DNA from: Atherinomorus stipes
Taxonomy: Eukaryota; Chordata; Actinopteri; Atheriniformes; Atherinidae
Direction of reading: 5' to 3'
Length of the DNA stretch: 64,000 bases
Assembly (NCBI GenBank): GCA_023101725.1
Contig: JALJCO010010548.1
Location: 62,001-126,000, forward strand
Below, piece by piece: positions 24,701-38,400 of this stretch (positions within the stretch are counted from its first letter, which is position 1; every line of letters begins with the position of its first letter). The notes below the pieces were generated by a model. It worked only from the letters and a program-made list of their open reading frames with translations. It was not told the DNA's origin and made no database searches. The position numbers and the translations under genes were made by a program.

Positions 24701-27032
24701 CTGGCTCACTTGAAAATGAGGCCCTATGTCAAAAATCCTGAACTTCCCCTTTAAGAAATCTGACCCGCTGATACCGATTTTTGCTGATACCGATTTTCGC
24801 CGATACCAATGTTTCTTGAAAACTGACAGCAAATATCTTCAATGTACCAATTTTGTTTTATTAACAAACAATACCTTTAACACAATGCAAACTAGTTTTA
24901 ACTGCACAAGCTACTGTTCTTAAATATAAATGAAAAGTTTCCATTGCTGTCCAAACTACAAAAATATCATTTCCATTCCTTCAGTCTCCTCTTTCACATT
25001 ATTAAACACAAAACTAGCTCAACTGGTTGCATTTCAAACTGGCTTTGAGCTTCTTACTAAAAATAAAGTTCACAACAATATTTTGCTTATTTTGCAATGC
25101 ATTTAATAAGGTTTAAGTAATAAATAAAATAATCTACAAGACAAACTAGAAAAACTTAAACCACCAAAAGTGACTTTAGCGGGAGTAAATACGATCGCTA
25201 GATAAGATCGGTTTTCCATTTATTGATCGGCCGATCCCCCAAAATTAAGGAAATCTGAGCCGATCGATCGGTGCACCCCTATTTTGGACCGCTGTTTTTG
25301 TTTTACCTTTTCACCCATGTGGGAGGATTTCTTTTGTAATTAAATGGTCATTTAAAGGATTGAAAGCTTCAGGCTTCAGTGGAATCAGATCTGTCCTGCT
25401 TGTCTTCGTGTCTGCAGGGATTGATGTGGAGGGACATGCTGCTAACTTTGTGGAAACGGAGCAGATTGTTCAGTACAAAGGAGCCAAAGCTTCGTTCGTT
25501 CAGGTCAGTCCAGCAGATGATCCCCCCCCCCCTCAGCAGTGAGGGCTCCCAGTCATGACCACGAGCTGGGTCACATGACTCCACTGTCATTAAACTAGCT
25601 GGGAAGCCGCTGCAGACTGGGTTTTAAAGGGGAAGTTTGTTTTTTTCAATCTGGACCATTTTTCTGAGTTTGAGTTTAGTTATTTAAAAAGGGAAAGTGC
25701 ATATAAATGAATATAAAATGTAAATATGCAGGATTATAGCAAAGCTAATGTCCATCCGTAGTCCCTTGACAAGTGAACACACACAAAAAACATAAAGTAA
25801 TAAGAACACTAACAACATTGAAACATTAAAGGGATATTGTGAAAGTTCTCCTGTTATTTATTCACAAAAATTGATTATTTCGTTCAAAAGTGTTTTTCAT
25901 TAATCATTAATCACTCCCAGGAGCACTTAACAAACTGAAGTGCTCCTGTAAGCTCTGAATTTGCCGTTCGTATCGTTCACACCTACATGGAGCGGGTCGG
26001 CTCTGTGGGGGCTGCCATGTCGTGTCGCCATGTTTTTACGTTCAGTAGAAGCGTGACGGCAGGAAACCACAGAAACTCACCGGAGACACCGGAGTTGTCA
26101 GCTCAGTTCGAGGGGATGGTTTTGAAAAGTCACCATGAGGAGGAACCAGCGTCACACTGATGCTGCGTTCACGTGCAGTCGGGCAGACGGCCGTCGGTAA
26201 CAAACCGGATGTAATTTTTAATCACAGAAGCCGAGAGAAAGACGGTAAAACATGGGTCAGGGAAAACAATACGACATCGCCATGACAACATATCAGACGT
26301 GGACTGAAGTCGCTGTAACTGACGGACCACGTCTTCACATAAATCTGTTTATGCCTTTACATGCAGCGGCTGTCGTCTGTCTGCCCGGTTTCACACAAAC
26401 GCAGCATGAAAAGTACTAACGAGTAGCTGCGATGTACAATTGTTACACAATGTCCCTTTTAAGAATTTTTAAAAAAGAAAAGTAATAGAAAATAAGAATA
26501 AAAAACAGAATAAAGGTCGTGTTATCTATCAAAAATGTAAATAATCATTCATGTATGCATATACACACTTCTCATATATAAATACATATACATACATACA
26601 TACACGTACATACATACATACATATATATTAGGGCTGGGGGATTATGGAAAAAATTGTCATTACGATTATTTTGACTGACATTGAAATCGCGTTTAATAT
26701 ACACGATTATTCATTGATTTTAAAAAAAAGTGTTTATTTATAAGTGACCAAAACTCAACCTCAAATATAACTTAAAAAAACACAACCAGAAATAAATTAG
26801 AAACAAGTGAAGGAGTAAAATAAGAATAATATGTTAAAATAATAATAGCAATAGAAATGAATACTGAGTCTACAGTACATGCACTCCCGTCCTATATTTC
26901 CTGCAGTTTGCTTCCTATAACTCTCAGTCTGTTCACTTCAGGATTTAATCATTTTTCTTTGATTACAGTGTTTTTATGATCGTGAGAAGGCAAAATTGAA
27001 ATCACGATCAAAATTCGGTAAATTGTCCAGCC

Positions 27033-27078
<46 letters not shown>

Positions 27079-30000
27079 CGTTCATACATATACATGCATA
27101 TTTTCACATGCCCACACACACCTATATACACATATACACCTGAAGCTGCAAACGAGGAAGAAACCATAGTTGTGAGAACAAGTTTAATTATCTAATAGCC
27201 ATAGTTTTAGATGTTTAACAAAAAGTTTGAAGGTGGAAATCTCGCAAATCTTCTAGCATGAAATATGTTCATTTCCTCATCCGGACAGTCTTGGTGTAAC
27301 TTGAATTCCTTCAGGAGATATTTAGATCCACTCCAGGTCAGCGTATGTCCAATGTAATGGAAGTGATGCGGGTTATTGCGCGCAGCCTCCAAATAAGACA
27401 TTATCTGCCACAAACTCCTTCATTCACCAATGTTACGAAACATTAGTCGGACCCCCCTGTGAGCTTGAAGTAGCTTGAAATGTTTTTTTTGTGGCGATTC
27501 GTCCTTATTTAAGGACATTTTTACTTTAATGAAGTCACTGTTATGCTGTTTTAAACCAGTTTGTTGTGATGGTGAAGTGAAACTTGGTGCGTTTCCTTTC
27601 AGACCCGAGGCTCCATCCCCTTCTACTGGTCCCAACGACCCAACCTCAAGTACAAGCCGAAACCACAGATCAGCAAAGCGATCAACCACGTCTGTCACTC
27701 CTACTTGTTTCGTTCAACGAGCCATTTGTGTCTCTGTGTTTTTATATTTGATCCGTCATCCATCTCTGTCCTCTTTCCTTCCCAGCTGGACGGATTCCAG
27801 AGACACTTTGACTCTCAGATTATTCTCTATGGAAGACAAGTCATTTTAAACCTGGTATGAGGAGAAAACCTGCTGGATGCACAGTTACACCACACGATTT
27901 CACACCCAGTTCAGAAACACCCATCTTTTTGTCTCACAGATCAACCAGAAAGGCTCAGAAAAACCTCTGGAGTTGGCTTTTGATAAGATGGTGACTGGTC
28001 TGGGAAACGGCATGATCAAGTAGGAGCAGCACCGCTTCACGTGAGCTGATGATTAAGCTGATTAGGTTTGATGAATTCCTGCTGGACTCGTCTCCCTGCA
28101 GGTACATTGCCTTTGATTTCCATAAAGAGTGCAGTCGGATGAGGTGGCACCGCCTTCAGATCCTGGTGGACATGGTCACTGAGATCCAGGATGAGTTTGG
28201 GTCGGTCTGATGTCCTGAGTGTGTGTGGCAGTGTGGAAGTTCACCTTCATCTGAGGTAACCGTGTGTGTGAATTCAGATATTTCCTGGTGGATGTGGACG
28301 GGAAGGTGTTGCAGAGCCAGGAAGGAACGTTTCGGAGCAACTGCATGGACTGTTTGGATCGTACCAATGTCATTCAGAGCCTGCTGGCCAGATGTGCTCT
28401 TCAGTCACAGCTGCAGGTATAACCCCGGGGTCACGGGTACAAGCGCATGGTTACGGGAGACACGTCCTCCACCCTCGAGTCCGAGTCATTTGATTTTGAG
28501 TGTCAGTCGTTAGTGAGTCCTGATTCAATACTTCTATAATACATTGTTAGATAGCTTTATACGTCGAACTTACAGTGGGTACGGAAAGTATTCAGACCCC
28601 TTTAAACTTTTCACTCTTTGTTTCATTGCAGCCATTTGCCAAAATCATAAAAGTTTATTTTATTTGTCATGAATGTCACTCAGCACCCCATCTTGACAGA
28701 AAAAAAACTGAAATGTAGACATTTTTGCAAATTTATTAAAAAAAAAGAAAAACTGAAATATGACATGGTGATAAGTATTGAGTACTTTTGCTCAGTACTG
28801 AGTAGAAGTACTTCTGAGCTCGTACAGCCATGAGTCTTCTTGGAAATGATGCAACACGTGTTCCACACCTGGATTTGGGATCTTCTGGGTTCTTCTTGCA
28901 GATCCTCTCCAGTTCTTTCAGGTTGGATGTTGAACGTTGGTGGACAGCCATTTTCAGGTCTCTCAATTGGGTTTAAGTCAGGGTTCTGGCTGGGCCGGTT
29001 CAGAATGGTCCAGAGTGGTTCTGATCCACTCCTTTGTTATTTCAGCTGTGTGTGAGGGTCATTGTCTTGTTGGAAGGTGAACCTTCGGCCCAGTCTGAGC
29101 TCCTGAACTCTGGAAGAGCTTTTCTTCCAGGATCTCTGTACTTGGCTGCATTCATCTTTCCTTCAACTGCAACCAGTCGTCCTGTCCCTGCAGCTGAAAA
29201 ACACCCCCATAGCATGATGCTGCCACCACCGTGCTTCACTGTTGGGATGGTATTGGGCAGGTGATGAGCAGTGCCTGGTTTTCTCCACACATACCGCTTA
29301 GAATTAACTCCAAAAAGTTCAATCTTGGTCTCATCAGACCAGAGAATCTTATTTCTCTCAGTCTGGGAGTCCTTCATGTGTTTTTGGCAAACTCTATGCG
29401 GGCTTTCATATGTCTGCACTGAGGAGAGGCTTCCATCGGGCCACTCTGCCATAAAGCCCCGACTGGTGGAGGCTGCAGTGATAGCTGACTTTGTGGAACT
29501 TTCTCCATCTCCCTACTGCATCTCTGGAGCTCAGCCACAGTGATCTTTGGCTTCTTCTTTACTCTCTCACCAAGGCTCTTCTCCCACCATTGCTCAGTTT
29601 GGCTGGACGGCCGGGTCTAGGAAGAGTTCTGGTCGTCCCAAACTTCTTCCATGTAAGGACTATGGAGGCCACCGTGCTCTTAGGAACCTTTAGTGCTGCA
29701 GAAACTCTTTTGTAACCTTGTCCAGATCTGTGTCTCGCCACAATTCTGTCTCTGAGCTCCTTGGACAGTTCCTTCCACCTCATGATCCTCATTTGCTCTG
29801 ACATGCACTGTGAGCTGGAAGCTCTTATATAGACAGGTGTGTGTCTTTCCTAATCAAGTCCAATCAGTTTAATTAAACCCAGCTGGACTCCAATGAAGGA
29901 GTAGAACCATCTCAAGGAGGATCAGAAGAAATGGACAGAATATGAGTTAAATATGTGTGTCAGTGCAAAGAGTCTGAATACTTATGACCATGTGATATTT

Positions 30001-32362
30001 CAGTTTTTCTTTTTAATAAATTTGCAAAAAAATCTGCAATTCTGTTTTTTTCTGTAAAGATGGGGTGCTGAGTGACATTAATGAGAAATAAAATGAACTT
30101 TTTTGATTTTAGGAAATGGCTGCAATGAAACAAAGAGTAAAAAGTTTAAAGGGGTCTGAATACTTTCCGTATCTACTGTATATTGATGTATCGATATTTT
30201 CACAAAGTCAGAGGCTTCATCCGCATGTTCACCCTTTGTTTTTCTGAAAATCTGAATCTGTGGAAGTTTGGCCTTCTGACCTCAGCTGTGTTTGTGTTTG
30301 CAGAGGATGGGAATCCTGCACTCGGGCCAGAAGATTGATGAGCAGGCCAACTTTGAGAAGATGTACAAGAACGGTGGGTCCATGGTTCCACATTTACGGC
30401 CCGATGAGCCAAACCTTCCCGATCTGTAGCTGCTCCCTTCATGTGGTGCAGAAAACAGTTCTGACGGCGCTTCTGTAAACCGAGCTGCTCTAGATGTTCA
30501 GGATCTGTGATGTTTGGTCTAACTCATCCGTCTCCGGTTGTGTTTACCTGCAGCCTGGGCAGACAACGCTGATGCTTGTGCTAAGCAGTACGCCGGCACC
30601 GGTGCCTTAAAGACGGACTTCACCAGGTCGGTTTTCACAAAGCCCATCAAACATCTTTGAATTACTCCTGAAAAAACTCTTTAGAGTTGATGTACGAGTT
30701 AAAAGCTGCACTTAAGTTATTTGAGTCTCACGCACACTTTTAGCGAAGCGTAGGACGGAATCCGAATCGTCAGTGTCAGAGCGGGGGTACCAGATACCAG
30801 GTGCCGTAAATGGAATTTTAGATGATGTCACTTCTAAGTCCATTGAATTGACCAATCACTGAGAGGAAACAGTTATTGATGGCTGTGTTGGAGGTTGTTC
30901 AGATGTGTTAATGTACATCACCATTTACATGCCATCGGATGGGGGGGTTATTTTTTTTTGTTTTGTTTTTCTACGAAAGATTAGGGCTACTGAAAAAAAA
31001 AAAAATCTGAGAAAAAATTCAGAATTTTGACTTTTTTCCAGAATATTAAAAAAAATTTTTCATGATTTTTTTTTTCAATTTCTGAAAAAAGTGAGAATTT
31101 TGACCCCCCCCCCCCCCCCCCAATTATAATAAAAAAAAAAATCAGATTTTTTTTTTCCCCCAATTTCTGATAAAAGTCAGAATTCTGACTTTTATCAAGA
31201 ACATAAACAAAGGTCTGGAGATTTTTTATTTATTTATTTATTTATTTCAATTTATGAGAAGTCTGAATTCTGACTTTTTTCCAGAACATTAAAACAATTT
31301 TTGGGGATTTTTTTTGACAATATTTGAAGAAAGTCAGAATAATCAGAATTTAAAAAAAAAAAAAAAAAATTCCCTGGATTTTTTTTTTTTTTAATATTTA
31401 GGAAAAAAATCTCCAGAATTTTAATTTTATTTTTTCTTCAGCGGCCCTAATCCTCTTCCATAGTTTTGTTTTCTATAACCTAAAAGTCTGAATAAAACTA
31501 TGGTTCTTTAAAAATGGCAACAAATATCATAAAGTTAGTGTCTATCAAAATTCTAAGTTGTTTTTTAAAAAATGGCCGTAAAATGTTTGTGGCTCTGAAC
31601 GACTTTTATTTAAGTGGGTTGAGGCAAAAATGGCTCTGTGGACTGTAAAGGTTGCAGACCCCTGCTCTAGTGGCAGCTCCTACCCATTCAAGACACCCCT
31701 GGAGGAGTAGGAGTGAGAAAGTTGTAAATAGATTTTATTCTTAAATCTGAGAGCAGGAGTAAATTCCACAAATTCTCAGCGCTTAGGACTGAAATGCCTC
31801 TGTAAGATGCTTGATGCATACGGCCCCAGATCTGTTAATCCATGAAAGAATCCCTGATTCTGACTTCAGAGGTGATGCTGGTCAGAGATAAACTGCCCGT
31901 CTCTGTCATGACCCTGGAAAACTTCCAGGCAACAGTCCAGATCAACACTTTCAGGAGTCAAACCTTAAATTAGGATTTCATGTGAACAAGTTAGTTCCTG
32001 GTATCTGATTCATGGTCTTTGGCTCTCCCTGGTGGCTGTTGGAGTAAACAGCTGAAGATGTTTTAGCCAAAACTAGAGCGGGTTATAGTCGTTTTGGCAC
32101 CATGGCAGGGTATAGTTCAGCACCCCCCAACCTTCACACACCACGCCACACATTCACAGAAATGATAACTGTTTGTTCAGCACTTTTCTCAGCATCATTT
32201 CAAAATGAACGGCAATGAAATGAGGGAAAATTGGGACCTGTTGGAGGCTACAATTCACTGTTTTCTGTCTCCAGTTAAGACAACTATTTACTGTATGAGC
32301 ACATTTAAAAACAATGAATTTTGTGCTGCACAACCAAGACAAAACAAACTATACATATGTAT

Positions 32363-32403
<41 letters not shown>

Positions 32404-35400
32404 TTTTTTTTTTTTTTTTTTATTTTTTACACCCTCTGAAAATGCCCAAGAAAAAAAAAATCAAAATCAAACCTTCTGCCAGGGCAGGCAAACTCTCTGT
32501 ACATTATGAATGAATGATGTTTTTTTATTTTTTGGCTGTTCACATTCCAACAGCATTAATACAATGTCAGTGATTGACAGACACTATATTGCCAAAAGTA
32601 TTTGCTCACCCATCCAAATGATGGAATCGGGTGTTCCAGTCACTTCCATGGCCACAGGTGTATAAATGAAGCAGCTCGGCATGCAGACTGTTTCTACAAA
32701 CATCTGTGAAAGAATGAGTCGCTCTCAGGAGCTCAGTGAACTCCAGTGTGGAACTGTGATAGGATGCCACCTGTGCAACAAATCCACTGGTGAAATTTCC
32801 TCACTTCTAAATATTCCACAGTCAACTGTCAGCTGTATTATAAGAAAATGGAAGTGTTTGGGAACGACAGCAACTCAGCCACGAAGTGGTCGGTCACGTA
32901 AACTGACGGAGCGGGTCAGTGATGCTGAAGAAAATAGTGCAAAGAGGTCACCAACTTTCTGCAGAGTCAATCACTAAAGACCTCCAAACTTCACGTGGTC
33001 TTCAAATCAGCTCAAGAACTGTGACAGAGAGCTTCATGGAATGGGTTTCCATGGCGACCAGCTGAATCCATCCTTACATCACCAAGTGCGATGCAAAGCG
33101 TGGATGCAGTGGTGGAAAGCAGCCGCCACTGGACTCTAGAGCAGTGGAGGCGTTCTCTGGAGGGACGAATCGTGCCTCTTGACAATCTGATGGAGGAGTC
33201 TGGGTTTGGTGGTTGCCAGGACAACGGTACTTGTCTGACTGCATTGTGCCAAGTGTAAAGTTTGGTGGAGGGAGGATTATGGTGTGGGGGTGTTTTTCAG
33301 GTGCTGGGCTTGGCCCCTTAGTTCCAGTGAAAGGAACTCTGAATGCTTCAGCATACCAAGACATTCTGGACAATTCCATGCTCCCAACTTTGTGGGACCA
33401 GTTTGGAGCTGGCCCCTCCCTCTTCCAACATGACTGTGCACCACAAAGCAGGTCCATGAAGACCTGGATGCAGAGTCTGGTGTGGAGGAACTGGACTGGC
33501 CTGCACAGAGTCCTGACCTCAACCCCATAGAACACCTTTGGGATGAATCAGAGCGGAGACTGAGAGCCAGGCCTTCTGGTCCAACATCAGTGTGACCTCA
33601 CAAATGTGCTTCTGGAAGATGGTCAAAGATTCCCAGAAACACTCTGAAACCTTGTGGACAGCCTTCCAGAAGATGAAGCTGTTCTAGCTGCAAAGGTGGA
33701 CCAACGTCAGACTGAACCCTCTGGATCAGGAATGGGTGGTACTGAAGCTCATATGTGAGTCAAGACGGGTGATCTACTTTTGGCATATGGTGTATCATTA
33801 TTCAGTCACTTAGAACCCGGGCTGGTAATGCAAGGGATAACAGAGGTCACATTTTGAAGATGACTGTGGTTCTTTCAGTCCCGTCTGTTCCACATGTGAC
33901 TAAAGTTTTTATTTTTGTGTCAAAACATTTACAGTTGAGCTTGAAAGTTTACACCGGCTTCCATTAAAGACAGAAAAAATCAGCTGCCAGAGAAATAAGT
34001 TGAAATTGACAAAAATAATAAATTTTTTATTAAAATCATGACATTGATTTTGTATTGTGGTTAAACAGAATTATTAAAAACATTCAAAAATGAAACAAGT
34101 CAGCAAGCATGATGGGGCTCCTGAGCTAAAATGTTATTGAGCACTTTGAGGCAATCACCACAATCAGGTGTTTTCTGCAACGTCCAATCAGACGTCTGCA
34201 CCTGTTGACGGCTATGCTGGTCCACTGTTCATGAGCAAGGTGCTTTAATTTGTTTGTGGCAGTTTTGTTTGTTTATTAATTTTGAATTTTTGTTTCACAA
34301 AATGATTTAAAAAAAACAGTTTATTTAGCTAAATTATAATTTAGTAAATATTTATTTATTATTACTTTGTTCAGTTGTTTAAATTACCATAGTGAATTTA
34401 GTGGGAGGGGATGGAAACTTTCAAGCACAACTGTAGCTATAAAAGCACTCGGAGAGCGCAGACCTCCTCCAAGCAGCTCTCGCAATGATAAAGAATCCTT
34501 CAAAAAGATTCCTGGATCCAGAAGGTGATCCGGATCACCACCAACATTTAATGGGTTCGTCTTTGGGCTGAAGCACACGGCTGGTGAAAGTTTCAGGTCA
34601 GTCCGTCCAGAACTTTTTCTGTAAAGTTGCTGACAGACAGACAAACTAACCAGCGCTGCTGAAAACATTACCTCCTTGGTGGAGGTAATAATTGGCTGCA
34701 GTTGTGATGTGGAGGAGATGAAACGTTCACCCCTCCTTTAACTGAAGAACTAAACTTCCGAACGCCATCTGACCGCTTTACTCCGTCACTGTTGCTGTTC
34801 CAGGATGGGAAGGAGAACTTATCTGGGCCTGCTCATGGACGGTTGGAACTCCATGATCCGATATTACAAGAACAACTTCTCTGACGGCTTTCGGCAGGTG
34901 AGTTCAGACAGCTTCTCCTCTGACTGTGACGGTCTGGGAGACTGTTTCATCAATGAATCTGTTATATAAACAGATGTTTTAGAGCCGTGAAGGATGTTAT
35001 GTGCTCTCTGCTTCAGCCCGAGTGCAGAGTGACGTCTAAATTTAGAATTTATTATTGGTTTATCTCCTTTCACTTGTTTTTATTGGTTCTTTATGTTGTT
35101 CTTGTATTTTATTATTTTGATTATCTCGCTATCGGCTGTAAAGTTTTATTGACTCCAAAGCACTTTGGCCAACGTTTGTTTTAAACGTCTGTAAATAAAG
35201 AAGAAACTGATCCAGAAGTTCTGGTTCTGTTCTGGACGGCGTCTCTGGCCTTTTCTACCTCTGCATCGGTGACGTTCATGCCGTGACCACTAGCTAGAGT
35301 CTTTTTACGTTTTTCAGCTTGGTCTATCAGGATCTCGCTCTCGTATTCCCAGAAATCCATTTTCTTCGCTGTTTTCCTCTCCCGACCCGTCATGGAAATG

Positions 35401-38400
35401 AGATCGATGAATAATTATCCGGGCTTTCCTAACTTTTTCTAGTCATCTTATGGGCGAGGCAAGGTCTTCCCCAAAGGGCAAACTCTGCTGGAGAACAGTG
35501 AGGCTACTTCAGTGTTGCCCAAAAATTGTAGTTCTTTCTTCATCCACTAGGGGCTCGAAAACAGAGCAAATCCCCACAGACTCCATGTTAAAGACCAACT
35601 TAACAACAGAAATATATACGTTTACAGCAGAAAGAGGCCTGTTTAAAGCAGAATAAACATGTTTACAGCAGAAATAAACATGTTTACAGCAGAAATAAGC
35701 ATGTTTACAAAAGAATAAACATGTTTTCAACAGAATTAACATGTTTACAGCAAAAATAAACATGTTTACAACAGAAATAAGCATGTTTACAACAGAATAA
35801 ACATGTTTACAACAGAATAAACATGTTTACAGCAGAAATAAACATGTTTACAACAGAAATAAGCATGTTTACAACAGAATAAACATGTTTACAGCAGAAA
35901 TAAGCATGTTTACAGCAGAAATAAGCATGTTTACAACAGGAATAAACATGTTTATAAATTTCTGCTGAAATAAACATGTTTACAGCAGAAATAAGCATGT
36001 GTACAGCAGAAATAAGCATGTTTACAGCAGAAATAAGCATGTTTACAACAAAATAAACATGTTTACAACAGAAATAAGCATGCTTACAACAGAATAAACA
36101 TGTTTACAGCAAAATAAGCATGTTTACAGCAGAAATAAACATGTTTACAACAGAAATAAGCATGTTTACAGCAGAAATAAGCATGTTTACAGCAGAAATA
36201 AGCATGTTTACAACAAAATAAACATGTTTACAACAGAAATAAGCATGTTTACAACAGAAATAAGCATGTTTACAACAGAATAGACATGTTTACAGCAGAA
36301 ATATGCATGTTTACAGCAGAAATAAGCATGTTTACAGCAGAAATAAGCATGTTTACAACAAAATAAACATGTTTACAACAGAATAAGCATGTTTACAACA
36401 GAAATAAGCATGTTTGCAGCAGAAATAAGCATGTTTACACCAGAATAAACATGTTTACAGCAGAAATAAGCATGTTTACAGCAGAAATAAGCATGTTTAC
36501 AGCAGAAATAAGCATGTTTACAACAAAATAAACATGTTTACAACAGAAATAAGCATGTTTACAACAGAAATAAGCATGTTTACAGCAGAAATAAGCATGT
36601 TTACAGCAGAAATAAACATGTTTACAGCAGAAATAAACATGATTACAACAGAAATAAACATGTTTACAACAGAAATAAGCATATTTACAGCAGAATTAAT
36701 GTGTTTACAGCAGAATAAACAATTTTACAGCAGAAATAAACTTATTTACAGCAGAAATAAAAATGTTTACAGCCTGGATAAAAAAAACAAGGTTTAAAAG
36801 TTCAAGTTTACCTTCATGTCAACTGTGACGAGGGTGAATTTTTTTTATAACTCATCCGTTGAAAGCTGGAACCTGACGTTTTAACGCCACTCAGGACTAA
36901 AATGTTTTTCACATGACGTGTGAGGCCGTGGTGTTTCCGTGTCTCCATGCAGGACTCCATCGACCTGTTCCTGGGGAACTACGCTGTGGACGAAGCCGAC
37001 TGGATCACCCCTCTGCGCGACCCGAAGGACTGGAAGTTTCTGACGGTAAGAACACATCGGGAAGGATGGGAGTGGAACAAATGTGTTCTGATATTGGTTT
37101 GTTTATGAAATTAGATGATGTTTCTGTTCTGTTGGGAGATTTTGTGAAAAGTAGTGACTCAGTTAATGCCATTATTATTCTTTGTGAACTATTTATTTTT
37201 AAAACCGGAAATAGATTTTCACTTTGTGTTGATTTGTTTAAAAGATTTATTCAGCGATTTCTATTTTGGGAAATTATATGATTGAAACGGAAAATGAAGC
37301 CAAAAATTATAAACGGAGAGGGGAAACTCTTAAATGTTTATTTTGACCTTCTGTTGACCTTTACATCCTTAAGTATCTCACCCTAGACATGGTTTTGGGA
37401 CACATTGGTAGCAGGCAGTGCTTCTCAGATTTTGTTTGAAAGGTATAGAACCTTGTACTCTTGATGTGGTTTTACTTGGCAAGTCAGGATCAGTCTGATT
37501 AATATTCTTCAGAGCTGTTTTTGGCCGGTCGAGATATTCTTTTTTTTTTTTTTCTTTGATAATGTATCTGTATTCTGACAGTGGTCAAAAAAAGTTTTGA
37601 ACACGTCAACATTTTTCTCAGAAAATATATTTCTAGTAGAGCTATTAACACAAAATTTTCACTAGATGTCGGCAACAACCCAACTAATGCACACATGCAA
37701 CGAAATCCTAACATTTATGTCCATTAATTAAGTTATGTGTAATATAGTGAAATGACACAGGGAATAAGTATTGAACACATGAAGAAATGGAGACAAAAAG
37801 ATGTGAAAGCCAAGAAAGCAGCAGGAGTCTGTCAGTATTTAGAAAGTAATCCTGTCCTCTATCAGAGCAAAGTAATATCAGCTGCTTTAGTCCTGATTGA
37901 TGCCTTTAAAAAGGTTTCTCATCACTAAGGTGTCAGACAAGAAGCATTGCATGATGGGTAAAAGCAAAGAGCTGTCTAAAGACCTACGCAACCTTCTTAT
38001 TGCAAACACACTGAAGGCATTGGTTCGGTATTTGTAAACTTCTGAAAGTCAGTGAGACATTGGGAAAACATGGAGGGAAAGAACAGGGATGGCAAGGGGG
38101 GGGGGGGACATAGAATAAGAAAAGGGGAAAAGAACAGAAAGGCCAACAGCAGGGGAGGAGATGAAAACAGAGAGAAGAGAAAGAGAAAAAAAGAGGCCGC
38201 AACCACGAAGATTGGAGAGAAGGGGGAAGGTGGAAAAAAAGGAAAAAATGGGAAAAAACGGAGGAAAGAAAGAGAAAAGAAAAAGGAGAAAGGAGAAAAA
38301 GAAGAGGAGGGGGGGGGGGGGGGGTTTAGGGTGGAAAGAGGAGAGAAGGGGGGAGGAGGAGGGCTAAAACTGGAACGGACCGGTTAATTAATCCAATTGA

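Noticed and set aside
35509..36797. MFTTEIS / CKHVYFC repeat ORFs
   Set aside because: By-products of the 21-bp minisatellite; mirror frames open on both strands.
38052..38387. Lysine/arginine/glycine-rich plus-strand ORFs
   Set aside because: Compositional result of the polypurine tract inside a broken Tc1 element.
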